Assembly: GCA_017434775.1 (NCBI GenBank)
Contig: JAFSGG010000030.1
Span: 1 to 47,258, forward strand
Source: Clostridia bacterium
GTDB lineage: Bacteria; Bacillota; Clostridia; Christensenellales; Aristaeellaceae
Reading direction: 5' to 3'
Length of the DNA: 47,258 bases
The notes under the pieces are model-generated. The model searched no databases. It saw only the letters and a program-made list of their open reading frames with translations, and was not told where the DNA came from. The position numbers were made by a program, and so were the translations under genes. Below are positions 15,453 through 23,845 of the stretch, piece after piece; positions within the stretch are counted from its first letter, which is position 1, and the number at the start of each line of letters is the position of its first letter.

Positions 15453-16493
15453 ATGAAGTTTCCGATTGATGAAAAATACCTGATTGATTGTTTCCGGGCA
15501 ATTGTGAACGTGCCCAGCCCCGTGGGCTATTACGCCCAAATGAACCCTGTGCTGGAAAAGATGGCGGCGGAATTTGGCTGCGAAGTGACGTACGATCACA
15601 AGAGCACCGCCTATATCCATCTGGAGGGGGAAGACCACAGCAAGAAAGTGCTGATTGGTGCCCATGTGGACACCATCGGCTGCGTGGTGCGCACCATTGA
15701 TAAAAACGGCTGGCTGCGGCTGCGGAATCTGGGCGGCGTGAACTACAGTACTCTGGAAGGGGAAACGGTCACCATCCACACCCGGGACGGCCGGGAATAC
15801 ACCGGCCTTGTGGCCTGCCAGAGCCACAGCGTGCATGTGTTTGACGATGCCAGAACGCTGGAACGCAACGAAAACACCATGGTGGTCATGCTGGATGAAA
15901 AAGTAAGCAGCAAAGAAGAAGTGAACCAACTGGGCATCCGCCATGGGGATTTTGTTTCCGTGGATCCCCGGTGCCAGTTCACGAAGAACGGTTATTTGAA
16001 ATCCCGGTTTATTGATGATAAGGCAGCGGTGGCCTGTGTATTTGCCATGCTGAAATACCTGAAGGAGAATAACCTGAAGCCCAAGTTTGACACGCTGTTG
16101 GCTTTCCCTTACGGGGAAGAAATCGGCTTTGGCGGAACTTATGTGCCCGAAGGCGTCAGCGAGTATGTGGCCATTGATATCGGTCTCATCGGCCCGGATT
16201 ATGACGGTAATGAATACAATGTGGCCATCTGCGCCAAGGATGCTTCCGCGCCCTATGACTGGGATCTGACCAACCGGCTGATTGCTTATGCGGAAAAAGC
16301 TGGCTGCGATTATGCGGTGGATGTGTTCTATCGCTATGGCACCGACGGTAATGCTGCCGTCCGGGCGGGCAATAACCTGCGCTCGGCTGCCTTTGGTATG
16401 CCGGTACTGTGCAGCCATGGCATGGAACGCACCCATATTTCCAGCCTGAATAACACCACCAATCTGCTGCTGGCTTATGTGCTGGATATCTGA
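15453..16493 (+). CDS. M42-family metallopeptidase (aminopeptidase)
   Basis: A 346-residue cytoplasmic dinuclear-metal peptidase. Visible ligands and catalytic residues in family order: IGAHVDTIG (His, Asp), RFIDDKAAVA (bridging Asp), FPYGEEIGFGG (catalytic Glu and ligand Glu), VAIDIGLIGPD (ligand Asp) and SHGMERTHISS (ligand His). M42 enzymes trim N-terminal residues from peptides and form large tetrahedral complexes. Start ATG 15453 follows AAAAGGAG; the upstream ATG at 15423 lacks a site. It stands alone between its own promoter and a strong terminator. Confidence 0.92.
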   Translation: MKFPIDEKYLIDCFRAIVNVPSPVGYYAQMNPVLEKMAAEFGCEVTYDHKSTAYIHLEGEDHSKKVLIGAHVDTIGCVVRTIDKNGWLRLRNLGGVNYSTLEGETVTIHTRDGREYTGLVACQSHSVHVFDDARTLERNENTMVVMLDEKVSSKEEVNQLGIRHGDFVSVDPRCQFTKNGYLKSRFIDDKAAVACVFAMLKYLKENNLKPKFDTLLAFPYGEEIGFGGTYVPEGVSEYVAIDIGLIGPDYDGNEYNVAICAKDASAPYDWDLTNRLIAYAEKAGCDYAVDVFYRYGTDGNAAVRAGNNLRSAAFGMPVLCSHGMERTHISSLNNTTNLLLAYVLDI

Positions 16494-16497
16494 ACAG

Positions 16498-16531
16498 AAA
16501 AAAGCGCCGTATCGGAAAACGGCGCTTTTTT
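16498..16531. terminator. Bidirectional terminator
   Basis: A perfect 13-bp stem (16498-16510 with 16519-16531, eight-base loop) with A-run and T-run at its ends, between two convergent genes. Confidence 0.9.
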
Positions 16532-16552
16532 GTTGCTTTCGATTGGCAGCCT

Positions 16553-17473
16553 TCAGCCCATGACAACAGCCAATACCGCAAAGAGGGCCAGGCTGACCAC
16601 CGTCAGCGCGGAAAGGGCGGAAGATACGTCCGTCCGCTCTTCCTCCACGTCGGCGAACACCGGCAGCACATAGGGCGGCGGCAGTACAAACATGAGGATC
16701 AGCGCGCCGGTATGGATCATGCCGCCCAGCACGAAATGATTGAGCAGCCACACGATGCCAAGCAATACTGCGCTGACTCCGATACGCAGCCCCAGCAGGG
16801 AGCCGATCTTTTTCCACTGAATTTCGGCAGGATCCAGATCAAAACCGATGGCCAGCAAAATGAGCACGCTGGTGGGGGCAGAGATGAAGTCTGTCAGCGC
16901 ATCCAGCACGGAACTGACGCCGCTGGATTCCAGCGCTTTATACAGCCCCGTGGTGCCAAAGAGAAGCCCCAGCAATATGGCCCAGACCGTGGGCGCGGAC
17001 AGCGCTTCCTTCAGAGCGTCGCCCACATTGTTCTTTCCGGCCAGCAGCACTTTGTATACCGTGAACACAAACAGCACCTGCCCCAGGTCCACAATGGCAA
17101 AAGCTGGCCGCATTTCTTCCCCAAAGAGGATGGCAAAGAGGGTATACCCCAGCATGCCGGCTTCAAACCCGGCAGTGATGAAGGGGGAGAGCCGGCCGCC
17201 GATTTTCATGCCCCGGCACAGCCGGAAACCAATGAACAGGGCGATGCAGCACACCGTGAACATGATCAGCGGCACGCAGATGCTGTTTACGGTATATTCA
17301 GCTGTGGCAAAGGAGGAAAACATCACCGCAGGCAGGGCAATATCCACCGCTACTTTTTTCAGGGCGTTGATGCCTTCCCGGGTGAGCAATGTACGCTTTC
17401 TGCACAGAATGCCCAGAAACAGCACCACAAAAACAGGCAGCACTTTTTGCAGCAGGGTAATAACAGCATCCAT
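16553..17473 (-). CDS. AEC-family (auxin efflux carrier-type) transporter
   Basis: A 306-residue membrane protein with about ten hydrophobic segments. Family features: the N-terminal VLPVFVVLFLGILCRK, a conserved NALKKVAVDIALPAVMFSSF region, and a C-terminal half with FVLPPPYVLPVF. The family moves organic acids such as malate or other anions out of or into the cell; the specific solute is unknown. ATG 17473 was chosen because GGAAGGAAG lies upstream; the frame is open to 17554, where the promoter lies. It is not obviously linked to neighbouring genes. Confidence 0.88.
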   Translation of the reverse strand: MDAVITLLQKVLPVFVVLFLGILCRKRTLLTREGINALKKVAVDIALPAVMFSSFATAEYTVNSICVPLIMFTVCCIALFIGFRLCRGMKIGGRLSPFITAGFEAGMLGYTLFAILFGEEMRPAFAIVDLGQVLFVFTVYKVLLAGKNNVGDALKEALSAPTVWAILLGLLFGTTGLYKALESSGVSSVLDALTDFISAPTSVLILLAIGFDLDPAEIQWKKIGSLLGLRIGVSAVLLGIVWLLNHFVLGGMIHTGALILMFVLPPPYVLPVFADVEEERTDVSSALSALTVVSLALFAVLAVVMG

Positions 17474-17525
17474 AAGGGTACTTCCTTCCTGTGTTGAAAT
17501 TATTAAGAAGTATTTGTTTCGATTA

Positions 17526-17554
17526 ATTATAACAAATAACTGTTTTTTTCGCAA
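17526..17554 (-). promoter_or_regulatory. Sigma-A promoter of the AEC transporter
   Basis: Read leftwards: TTGCGA (17554-17549), 17 bases, TATAAT (17531-17526). Confidence 0.7.
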
Positions 17555-17610
17555 TCGTTGTTTCAGAAAGAATGGTCGGGTTATAAAATGAATACAGAAC
17601 AGTTTCCAGA

Positions 17611-17639
17611 TTTACAAACATCAAAAAACATGATATAAT
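17611..17639 (+). promoter_or_regulatory. Sigma-A promoter of the sugar catabolic operon
   Basis: TTTACA (17611-17616), 17 bases, TATAAT (17634-17639). Followed after 80 bases by the first gene of a four-gene operon. Confidence 0.8.
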
Positions 17640-17719
17640 GCATTTACAATCATTAAAAAAAAGAAAACATTCCCCCAAAGCATCGTTTGTTCTGTAAATG
17701 GATAATAGGAAGGTGTTTT

Positions 17720-18700
17720 ATGATGGAAGAGCGCTTTAAAAGCGGATATGTGTGTCATCCGGGGCAAATGTATACATTGCGCCGGGTGCAGGTGGACGAA
17801 GGTAAAGCCAAAGGTACCGGGCTGATTGAAGTATGCACGGCAGACGGCTTGCAATTGGATATACTGCCGGATGCCGGGCTGGATATCGGCCAGGTGCGCT
17901 ACAAAGGCGTAAACATGACTTTCATCAGCAAAAACGGCTATGACAGCCCGGCGGCCATCAGCGCCCATGAAACGGAATTTTTGCACACATTCCCCGGCGG
18001 CATGCTCTATACCTGTGGCCTTCGCAGCACGGGCGGCGCCCACCGGGATGGGGACGAATGGCATCCCCTCCATGGCCGCTACCACAGCCTGCCTGCGGAA
18101 AATGTATGCACCGAAGTTTCGGATGATGTGATCATTATCAAGGGTACTATTCGGGAAACGGCGCTATTTGGCTGTCATCTGGAACTGAAGCGTACCATCC
18201 GTATCCCGGTGTTTGGCGCGGAAGTGACGGTGGAGGATCAGCTTTGCAACCGTGCCCACAGCCCGGAAGAATATACGGTATTGTATCACTGCAATTTTGG
18301 CTATCCGCTGGTGAGCGAATATGCGAAAGTGGAATTGCCCCAGAAACGCAAAACTACGCCCAGAACGCCTTTTGCCGCCACCGGCCTTGGCCGGGAAGAA
18401 AGCTTTGATCCGCCGGTTGCCGGGGAAGAAGAAAGGGTATTTTTCCATGAGGAAATGGAAAAGAAGGCGGCGATCCGAAACGATCAGCTTCATACCCGCA
18501 TGACCCTCACCTGGAGCGATACCCTGCCCATTTTGGCGCACTGGCGCAGCATGGCCAGCGGTGATTATGTGTGCGGCCTGGAACCCACCAACGCCTACAT
18601 CATGGGCCGCAAGGCCGAGCGAGAAAATGGCACGCTGCCTGTGATTCAACCGTTTGAAACCATAAAAACCAGTATCCATATTCAATTTGAAACCATTTGA
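17720..18700 (+). CDS. DUF4432 aldose-1-epimerase-like protein
   Basis: A 326-residue beta-sandwich protein of the galactose-mutarotase superfamily. Typical stretches are LDILPDAGLDIGQVRYKGV, FLHTFPGGMLYTCGL, HPLHGRYHSLPAENV and YTVLYHCNFGYPLV. Members convert sugar anomers; the DUF4432 branch is uncharacterised in detail. Position at the head of an operon with an isomerase, a kinase and an aldolase suggests that it delivers the right anomer to the isomerase. ATG 17720 follows GGAAGG; ATG 17723 is an equal alternative. Confidence 0.88.
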   Translation: MMEERFKSGYVCHPGQMYTLRRVQVDEGKAKGTGLIEVCTADGLQLDILPDAGLDIGQVRYKGVNMTFISKNGYDSPAAISAHETEFLHTFPGGMLYTCGLRSTGGAHRDGDEWHPLHGRYHSLPAENVCTEVSDDVIIIKGTIRETALFGCHLELKRTIRIPVFGAEVTVEDQLCNRAHSPEEYTVLYHCNFGYPLVSEYAKVELPQKRKTTPRTPFAATGLGREESFDPPVAGEEERVFFHEEMEKKAAIRNDQLHTRMTLTWSDTLPILAHWRSMASGDYVCGLEPTNAYIMGRKAERENGTLPVIQPFETIKTSIHIQFETI

Positions 18701-18714
18701 GGAGGAATAATGCC

Positions 18715-20118
18715 ATGAAGAAAAAGATGACCTTTGCCCTGTGCTTTTGCAACCGCGGCTTTATGCCCGGGGAACTGATTTACGGTGCCCGGGAAGATAT
18801 GATCAAGGCAGTGACGGATGCCGGCTATGATTACATTGCCATGGATGCGGAACTGACCCGTTTTGGCGGCGTGGAAACCCGGGATGAAGGCCGGCTGTAC
18901 GCCAAGTGGCTGAAGGAGCACGAGGGCCAGTATGACGGCGTGATTTTCTCCATGCCCATCTTTGCCGATGAAAACGGCGCCATCACAGCCTTGCAGGATG
19001 CGGGCGTGCCCATTCTGATGCAGGCTTATCCGGATGAAATCGGCAAAATGGATTTCAAACACCGTCGGGATGCGTATTGCGGCAAATTCTCCGTGACGGA
19101 CGTATTCTGCCAGTACAAGGTGCCCTTCACTGTGATGAAGCCCCATGTGGTGCATCCTCTTACCCCGGCCTTTGCCCAGAACCTGAAAGATTTTGCCGCC
19201 ATCTGCCGGGTGGTGAACGGCATGAAGCGGTTTAACCTGGGCTGTATTGGCGCCCGGACCACTGCGTTCAAAACCGTGCGCTTTGACGAAATTGCCATGC
19301 AGAAGTACGGCATTAATGTGGAAAGCTTTGACCTGAGCGAATTGTTTGAAAAAGTGCGGGAAAAGGCAGATGATGATGCTGTGGTACTGGAAAAACTGGA
19401 GCATCTGAAGAACTATACCGATTTTTCCGGCGTGCCGGCAGCCAATGCCCTGACCCTGGCCAAAGTGGGGGTGGTGCTGGATGAATACATTGAAGAATAT
19501 CATCTGGATGCCCTGGCTCTGCGCTGCTGGAACGAAATGGAAACCTACCTGCGCGTATGCCCCTGTGTGCTGCTGAGCGAACTGAATGACCGGGGCATTG
19601 CCGCTTCCTGCGAAATTGACATGTGTTCCGCCATTACCATGCGGGCCATGCGCCTGGCTTCCGAAGGCCCTGCTGCGGTGCTGGACTGGAATAATAATTA
19701 CGGCGATGCGGAAGACAAGGTGATCCTGTTCCACTGCGGACCCGTGGCTCAGAGCCTGATGACCTGCAAGGGCACCGTTACCGAACACAAGATGTTTGCT
19801 AAAAACGATCCCGGCAGCGGCTGGGGCTGCAACGAAGGCCGCATCAAGCCCATGCCCATCACCATTTCCAACTGCCAGACGAAGGACGGCAAAATTGTCA
19901 TCTATGCCAGTGAAGCCCGCATTACGGAAGATGAAATTGAACCTGAATTCTTCGGCTGCGGCGGCGTGGCGGAAATTGACGATCTGCAGAACAAGCTGAT
20001 CCGTCTGGCCCGGGGCGGCTTCAAGCACCATACCGCCATCTGCGAAGGGCATTATAAGGCTATCCTGGAAGAAGCGTTTACCACCTATCTTGGCTATGAT
20101 TTTGTGGATATTGACTGA
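18715..20118 (+). CDS. L-fucose/L-arabinose isomerase-family sugar isomerase
   Basis: A 467-residue protein of the fucose/arabinose isomerase fold: an N-terminal Rossmann-like substrate part (YGAREDMIKAVTDAGYDYIA, DGVIFSMPIFADENG) and a C-terminal catalytic part with RCWNEMETYLRVCPCV, ASCEIDMCSAITMRAM, LFHCGPVAQSL and GGFKHHTAICEGHY. The Glu, Asp and His in these stretches correspond to the Mn-binding residues of FucI/AraA. It interconverts an aldose and a ketose in the cytoplasm. GGAGG precedes ATG 18715, 14 bases after the DUF4432 stop. Which sugar is used is not determinable here. Confidence 0.85.
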   Translation: MKKKMTFALCFCNRGFMPGELIYGAREDMIKAVTDAGYDYIAMDAELTRFGGVETRDEGRLYAKWLKEHEGQYDGVIFSMPIFADENGAITALQDAGVPILMQAYPDEIGKMDFKHRRDAYCGKFSVTDVFCQYKVPFTVMKPHVVHPLTPAFAQNLKDFAAICRVVNGMKRFNLGCIGARTTAFKTVRFDEIAMQKYGINVESFDLSELFEKVREKADDDAVVLEKLEHLKNYTDFSGVPAANALTLAKVGVVLDEYIEEYHLDALALRCWNEMETYLRVCPCVLLSELNDRGIAASCEIDMCSAITMRAMRLASEGPAAVLDWNNNYGDAEDKVILFHCGPVAQSLMTCKGTVTEHKMFAKNDPGSGWGCNEGRIKPMPITISNCQTKDGKIVIYASEARITEDEIEPEFFGCGGVAEIDDLQNKLIRLARGGFKHHTAICEGHYKAILEEAFTTYLGYDFVDID

Positions 20119-20129
20119 GAGGGATGCAA

Positions 20130-21596
20130 ATGATCAGCCTTGGCATTGATATTGGCGGAACCGGCTGTAAATGTGTGGCCTTTTCCCTGGAAGGGCAGCA
20201 GCTGGCATCTTGCTATGAAGAATATCCCCTGGCGGCAGGGCATGCGAACCTGCCGCCCCGGGTGCTGAGCCAATCGGTTTTCAATGTGATCCGCGGCTGC
20301 GTGGACAAGCTGGCAAACAAAAACGACGTGGCTGTGATCACGGTATCTTCCTTTGGTGAATCGTTTGTGGCCATTGACAGGAACGGGAAAGAACTGGACG
20401 ATATCCTGATGTACTTTGCCCACACCCAGAGCGCTGCTTTTGATGAGCTGGTGGAGCGTGTAGGGCAGGAAAAGTTTATGGATATCTGCCGCATCAAGCC
20501 GGATGCATCCTATTCCCTGGCCAAAATGCTCTATACCGTGCAGCAGGCGGATGTGCCGGTGTGGAAATTCCTGTTCATTGCCGGGTACATCTGCTATCAG
20601 CTGACAGGCTGTGCGGCAACGGATGTTTCCCTGGCTTGCCGTTCTCTTTTGTTTGATGTAAAAAACGAATGCTGGAGTCAGGAATTGATGGCCTGTGCCG
20701 GAATTGAGGAAGATCAGCTGCCTCAGGTGGTGCAGCCGGGTACCATGCTTGGCAAACTGCTGCCGGAAGCTGCGGAAAGGCTGGGGTTGTCTGCCGACGT
20801 TTCTGTGGTGATCGGTTCGCACGACCAGATCGTCAACGCCCTGGGCGCCGGGGTGCAAAAGCCCGGGGATGCCGTGGATGTATCCGGCACCTGCGAGTGT
20901 ATTGAACCCCTGTTTGATGCCATTCCGGATACGCTGGATTTTCAGGCGGATAATTATGCCTGTGTGCCGTATCTGGAGGGCAGGGGATATGTGACCTATG
21001 CCTACAATATTTCCGCAGGATCCGTGGTGCGCTGGTGCAGGGATGCCCTGGGCAGCCACCTGAAAACGGATGAAAAAAGCGTGTATACGGTGCTTAACGA
21101 AGCAGCACCGGCAGAACCCACTTCCCTGATGGTGCTGCCCTTCCTGCAGGGCATGGGCGGTACGCCGGATGTGGTTCCCGGAGCCACCGGGATGATCGCA
21201 GGGCTTACCACCCAGACAAGGCTGCCGGATTTGTACCGGGCCATTCTGGAAGGAATCACCTTTGAAATGCGGTACAATCTGGAGCGGCTGGAAAAAGGCA
21301 ATGTGCGTATTCAAAGGATGATGGCCTGTGGCGGCGGCGTCCGGTCCCAAGTGTGGCTGCAGATCAAGGCGGATATTCTGGGCTGCGAAATTCTGCCGGT
21401 TCAGCAGGAGGAAACCGGAGCCATGGGCAGTGCCATTCTGGGCTTTGCCGCAGTGCTGGGGGAAAAGCCGCTCACGCTGGCTACCCGGTACTGGCAGTAC
21501 GCACCGCCGGTACGCCCCAATCCCGTACACGCAAAAATCTATGATAAACGATACGAGCTGTACAAGAAATACAGAGCATGGATGAAGGAGAATTGA
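20130..21596 (+). CDS. FGGY-family carbohydrate kinase
   Basis: A 488-residue sugar kinase. N-terminal phosphate loop SLGIDIGGTGCKCVAF, SSFGESFVAIDRNG in the first domain, and second-domain motifs VVIGSHDQIVNALGAG, LPFLQGMGGTPDVVPGATG, ACGGGVRSQVWLQIKADILG and QEETGAMGSAILG. It phosphorylates the ketose made by the upstream isomerase. The start ATG 20130 gives correct spacing to GAGGG; ATG 20124 lies inside the site. The gap to the isomerase is 11 bases and to the aldolase one base, which indicates one transcript. Confidence 0.92.
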   Translation: MISLGIDIGGTGCKCVAFSLEGQQLASCYEEYPLAAGHANLPPRVLSQSVFNVIRGCVDKLANKNDVAVITVSSFGESFVAIDRNGKELDDILMYFAHTQSAAFDELVERVGQEKFMDICRIKPDASYSLAKMLYTVQQADVPVWKFLFIAGYICYQLTGCAATDVSLACRSLLFDVKNECWSQELMACAGIEEDQLPQVVQPGTMLGKLLPEAAERLGLSADVSVVIGSHDQIVNALGAGVQKPGDAVDVSGTCECIEPLFDAIPDTLDFQADNYACVPYLEGRGYVTYAYNISAGSVVRWCRDALGSHLKTDEKSVYTVLNEAAPAEPTSLMVLPFLQGMGGTPDVVPGATGMIAGLTTQTRLPDLYRAILEGITFEMRYNLERLEKGNVRIQRMMACGGGVRSQVWLQIKADILGCEILPVQQEETGAMGSAILGFAAVLGEKPLTLATRYWQYAPPVRPNPVHAKIYDKRYELYKKYRAWMKEN

Positions 21597-21597
21597 T

Positions 21598-22434
21598 ATG
21601 CTGGTAACGTTGAAGGAAATCCTGGCCCTGGCGGAAGAAAAAAACTGTGCCATCGGCGCATTCAATACCCCCAATCTGGAAAATCTCAATGCGGTTCTGC
21701 GCACGGCGGAGCGGCTGAACCTGCCGGTGATTATCAGCCATGCTGAGCTCCATGAGCCAGCCTCTCCCTTGCGCATCATCGGTCCGGTAATGGTGGATGC
21801 CGCAAAGCGTGCCAAGGTGCCGGTGTGCGTCCATCTGGATCATTGCGAAACTTTTTCGTATATGGAAGAAGCACTGGAAATGGGCTTCACCGGTATTATG
21901 TACGACGGAAGTGCCCTCTCTTATGAAGAAAATGTAGAAAATACCCGCCGGGCTGTGGCTATGAGCCGGAAATACGGCGCCAGTGTGGAAGCGGAAATCG
22001 GCCAGCTGGCTGCCCGTGAAGGCGGGGAAGGGGAAAACGCTGCAGGCCCTGTGTACACCGACCCGGATCTGGCCCTGAAATTCTGTCGGGAAACGGGCAT
22101 TGATGCCCTGGCCCCCAGTTTTGGAACGGCCCATGGCGTATATAAGAGCAAGCCCGTATTGGATCTGGAAAGGGTCAAAACCATTGCCGATATGACCGGC
22201 CTGCCTCTGGTGATGCACGGCGGCAGCGGCGTCAGCGAAGATGAATACCGCCGGGCCATCAAAAACGGCATCCGGAAGGTGAATTACTATACCTATATGT
22301 CCAAAGCCGGCGTGAAGGCTGTGCAGAAGATGCTGGCCGAGCAGGACGTGACCTTCTACCACGATCTGGCCCTGGCGGCGGAATATGCCATGGAAGAAGA
22401 TGTGGAAAAAGCCATGCGGGTTTTTGCGGAATAA
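21598..22434 (+). CDS. Class II fructose-bisphosphate/tagatose-bisphosphate-type aldolase
   Basis: A 278-residue zinc aldolase. Ligands and phosphate-binding parts are all visible: IGAFNTPNLENLNAVL, VCVHLDHCETF (His, and catalytic Asp), VEAEIGQLA, SFGTAHGVYK (His), LVMHGGSGVS (His and glycine loop) and NGIRKVNYYTYM. It cleaves a ketose bisphosphate (fructose/tagatose type) to two triose phosphates. Its stop overlaps a small hairpin (22431-22450). It is the last gene of the operon begun at 17720. Confidence 0.93.
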   Translation: MLVTLKEILALAEEKNCAIGAFNTPNLENLNAVLRTAERLNLPVIISHAELHEPASPLRIIGPVMVDAAKRAKVPVCVHLDHCETFSYMEEALEMGFTGIMYDGSALSYEENVENTRRAVAMSRKYGASVEAEIGQLAAREGGEGENAAGPVYTDPDLALKFCRETGIDALAPSFGTAHGVYKSKPVLDLERVKTIADMTGLPLVMHGGSGVSEDEYRRAIKNGIRKVNYYTYMSKAGVKAVQKMLAEQDVTFYHDLALAAEYAMEEDVEKAMRVFAE

Positions 22435-22455
22435 GACATATCTGTCTTATAAAAT
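22431..22455 (+). terminator. Weak hairpin at the end of the aldolase gene
   Basis: An 8-bp AT-rich stem (22431-22438 with 22443-22450) including the stop codon, followed by AAAATTTTG. It may stop part of the transcripts ahead of the transporter promoter. Confidence 0.35.
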
Positions 22456-22467
22456 TTTGTAATTGTA

Positions 22468-22496
22468 TAGACAAACAGGAAAATATCTGCTATAAT
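22468..22496 (+). promoter_or_regulatory. Sigma-A promoter of the sugar ABC transporter
   Basis: TAGACA (22468-22473), 17 bases, TATAAT (22491-22496), starting a leader of about 150 bases. Confidence 0.85.
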
Positions 22497-22587
22497 GCAT
22501 TTGACAGGAAACAAAGGACATATAATCATACATAAGTTCCATTTGCTGAGGATGCTTTTTCGTACCCCCTGATATTCTGTAGTACTT

Positions 22588-22633
22588 AAAGCAGTGGGCA
22601 TACTGCTTTGAGATAGCAGCGTGAAATGCGCTG
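22588..22633 (+). promoter_or_regulatory. Leader hairpins before the binding-protein gene
   Basis: A perfect 8-bp hairpin (22588-22595 with 22602-22609) and a smaller one (22617-22621 with 22629-22633) lie in the 150-base leader, followed by AAAGGAGG. They may stabilise the message or respond to translation; no known riboswitch was recognised. Confidence 0.4.
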
Positions 22634-22656
22634 TATAAAAAAAGGAGGATTACCCC

Positions 22657-23703
22657 ATGAAGAAACTCGTCGCTATTTTGTTGACCCTCGCACTGGCCCT
22701 GGGCTGCATGGCAACCGTCGTCGCTGAAGAAAAGACGGAATTTAACATCCATGTGCTCGTGTGGAAGTTCGACGACACCTACGGCTCCACTGTTCGTCAG
22801 GGCATGATGAAGTGGGAAGAAATCCTGGAAGATGAACTGGGCGTGACCATTAACCTGACCATGGACGATGCTCAGGATGACATGGGTAAGCAGGTTGAAC
22901 AGGCTACCCGTATCGTCGGCACCAACCCCGACTTCGTTATCGTCAATCTGGCTGACCCCGCTGGCGGCCAGGCTCTGGTGGATATCCTGAGCGCTGCCGG
23001 CATCCCCTTCCTGTTCTACAACATTCCTCCGTCTGAAGAAACCTATGAAGCCGTTGTTAAGGAATCCGGCGCTTTCTTCGTAGGCACTCTGCCCCGCGAA
23101 GCCGGCGACATGCAGGGCGAAATTCTGGCCGACCTGTGGGCTGCTGATGCTGCCAAGATCGACAAGAACGGCGACGGCGTTGTGCAGTTTGTGGAATTCA
23201 TGGGCGTTGCCAACAACCCCGAAGCCATTGCCCGTACCCAGTATTCCGAAGAAACCGCTCGTCTGCTGGGCGTTCCCATGGAAATGGTCACCGAAGTGAT
23301 CGTTGCTGACTGGGACAACGGCAAGGCCAACGAAGCCATGCTGGCTACCTGGCAGGCTCATCCCGAAATCGAACTGGTCTTCGCTAACAACGACGACATG
23401 GCTCTGGGCGTCATCGGTGCTCTGAACCAGTCCGGCTACAACACCGGCAACGAAGGCGATCCTTCCATCGCCGTTATTGGTGTTGACGCTACCGACGCTG
23501 GCGTTGAAGCTATCAAGGCCGGCAAGATGACCGCTACCGTGAAGCAGGACGGCGATGCCATGGGCGAAGCCAACCTCCGTTTTGCTCTGAACTACCTGAT
23601 GAACGGCACCTGGATTGAAGGCCTGGATCAGTACAAGCTGAATGACGACGGCTGCTCCACCTACATTCCTTACTCCAAGATCACTGTTGATTCTGTTCAG
23701 TAA
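22657..23703 (+). CDS. Mgl-type sugar ABC transporter substrate-binding protein
   Basis: A 348-residue exported protein: signal peptide MKKLVAILLTLALALGCMAT (a cysteine at 17 makes lipidation possible), then a periplasmic-binding-protein type I fold. Residues 169-180, DKNGDGVVQFVE, form a calcium loop like that of E. coli MglB. Ligand-pocket stretches are LADPAGGQALVDIL, YNIPPSEE, FANNDDMALGVIGAL and VIGVDATDAGVEAIKAG. It captures a monosaccharide, plausibly an aldohexose or pentose. The codon choice (GCT, GTT, AAC, CGT) differs from neighbouring genes and suggests very high expression. Followed by a stable hairpin that separates it from the ATPase gene. Confidence 0.93.
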   Translation: MKKLVAILLTLALALGCMATVVAEEKTEFNIHVLVWKFDDTYGSTVRQGMMKWEEILEDELGVTINLTMDDAQDDMGKQVEQATRIVGTNPDFVIVNLADPAGGQALVDILSAAGIPFLFYNIPPSEETYEAVVKESGAFFVGTLPREAGDMQGEILADLWAADAAKIDKNGDGVVQFVEFMGVANNPEAIARTQYSEETARLLGVPMEMVTEVIVADWDNGKANEAMLATWQAHPEIELVFANNDDMALGVIGALNQSGYNTGNEGDPSIAVIGVDATDAGVEAIKAGKMTATVKQDGDAMGEANLRFALNYLMNGTWIEGLDQYKLNDDGCSTYIPYSKITVDSVQ

Positions 23704-23718
23704 TCAATAATATCTATT

Positions 23719-23781
23719 CGAAGATGCGTTGATCTTCGGAAACCGGCCGGTTCCGGCAGCTTCGGCTGCCGGAACCGTTTT
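23719..23781 (+). terminator. Tandem hairpins between binding protein and ATPase
   Basis: A 7-bp hairpin (23719-23725 with 23732-23738) and a perfect 12-bp stem with UUCG loop (23749-23760 with 23765-23776), followed by GTTTTG. The T-run is short, so it is likely to let part of transcription through and to protect the binding-protein message. Confidence 0.75.
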
Positions 23782-23845
23782 GAGAAAACGGAAGAGAGGG
23801 AAATCTTTTCTTCCCCGAATGTATGAAAAGTGGTGAGGATGAAAT

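Noticed and set aside
18682-20052. A 456-codon leftward frame antisense to the sugar isomerase
   Set aside because: Antisense to a well-supported isomerase; composition and lack of start signals mark it as a shadow. The same holds for the long antisense frames at 20094-21815, 15318-16817, 30883-32190, 34786-36243, 36734-38353 and 42151-43770.
22497-22656. A riboswitch in the leader of the binding-protein gene
   Set aside because: Only simple hairpins are seen; no conserved core of a known riboswitch class was recognised.
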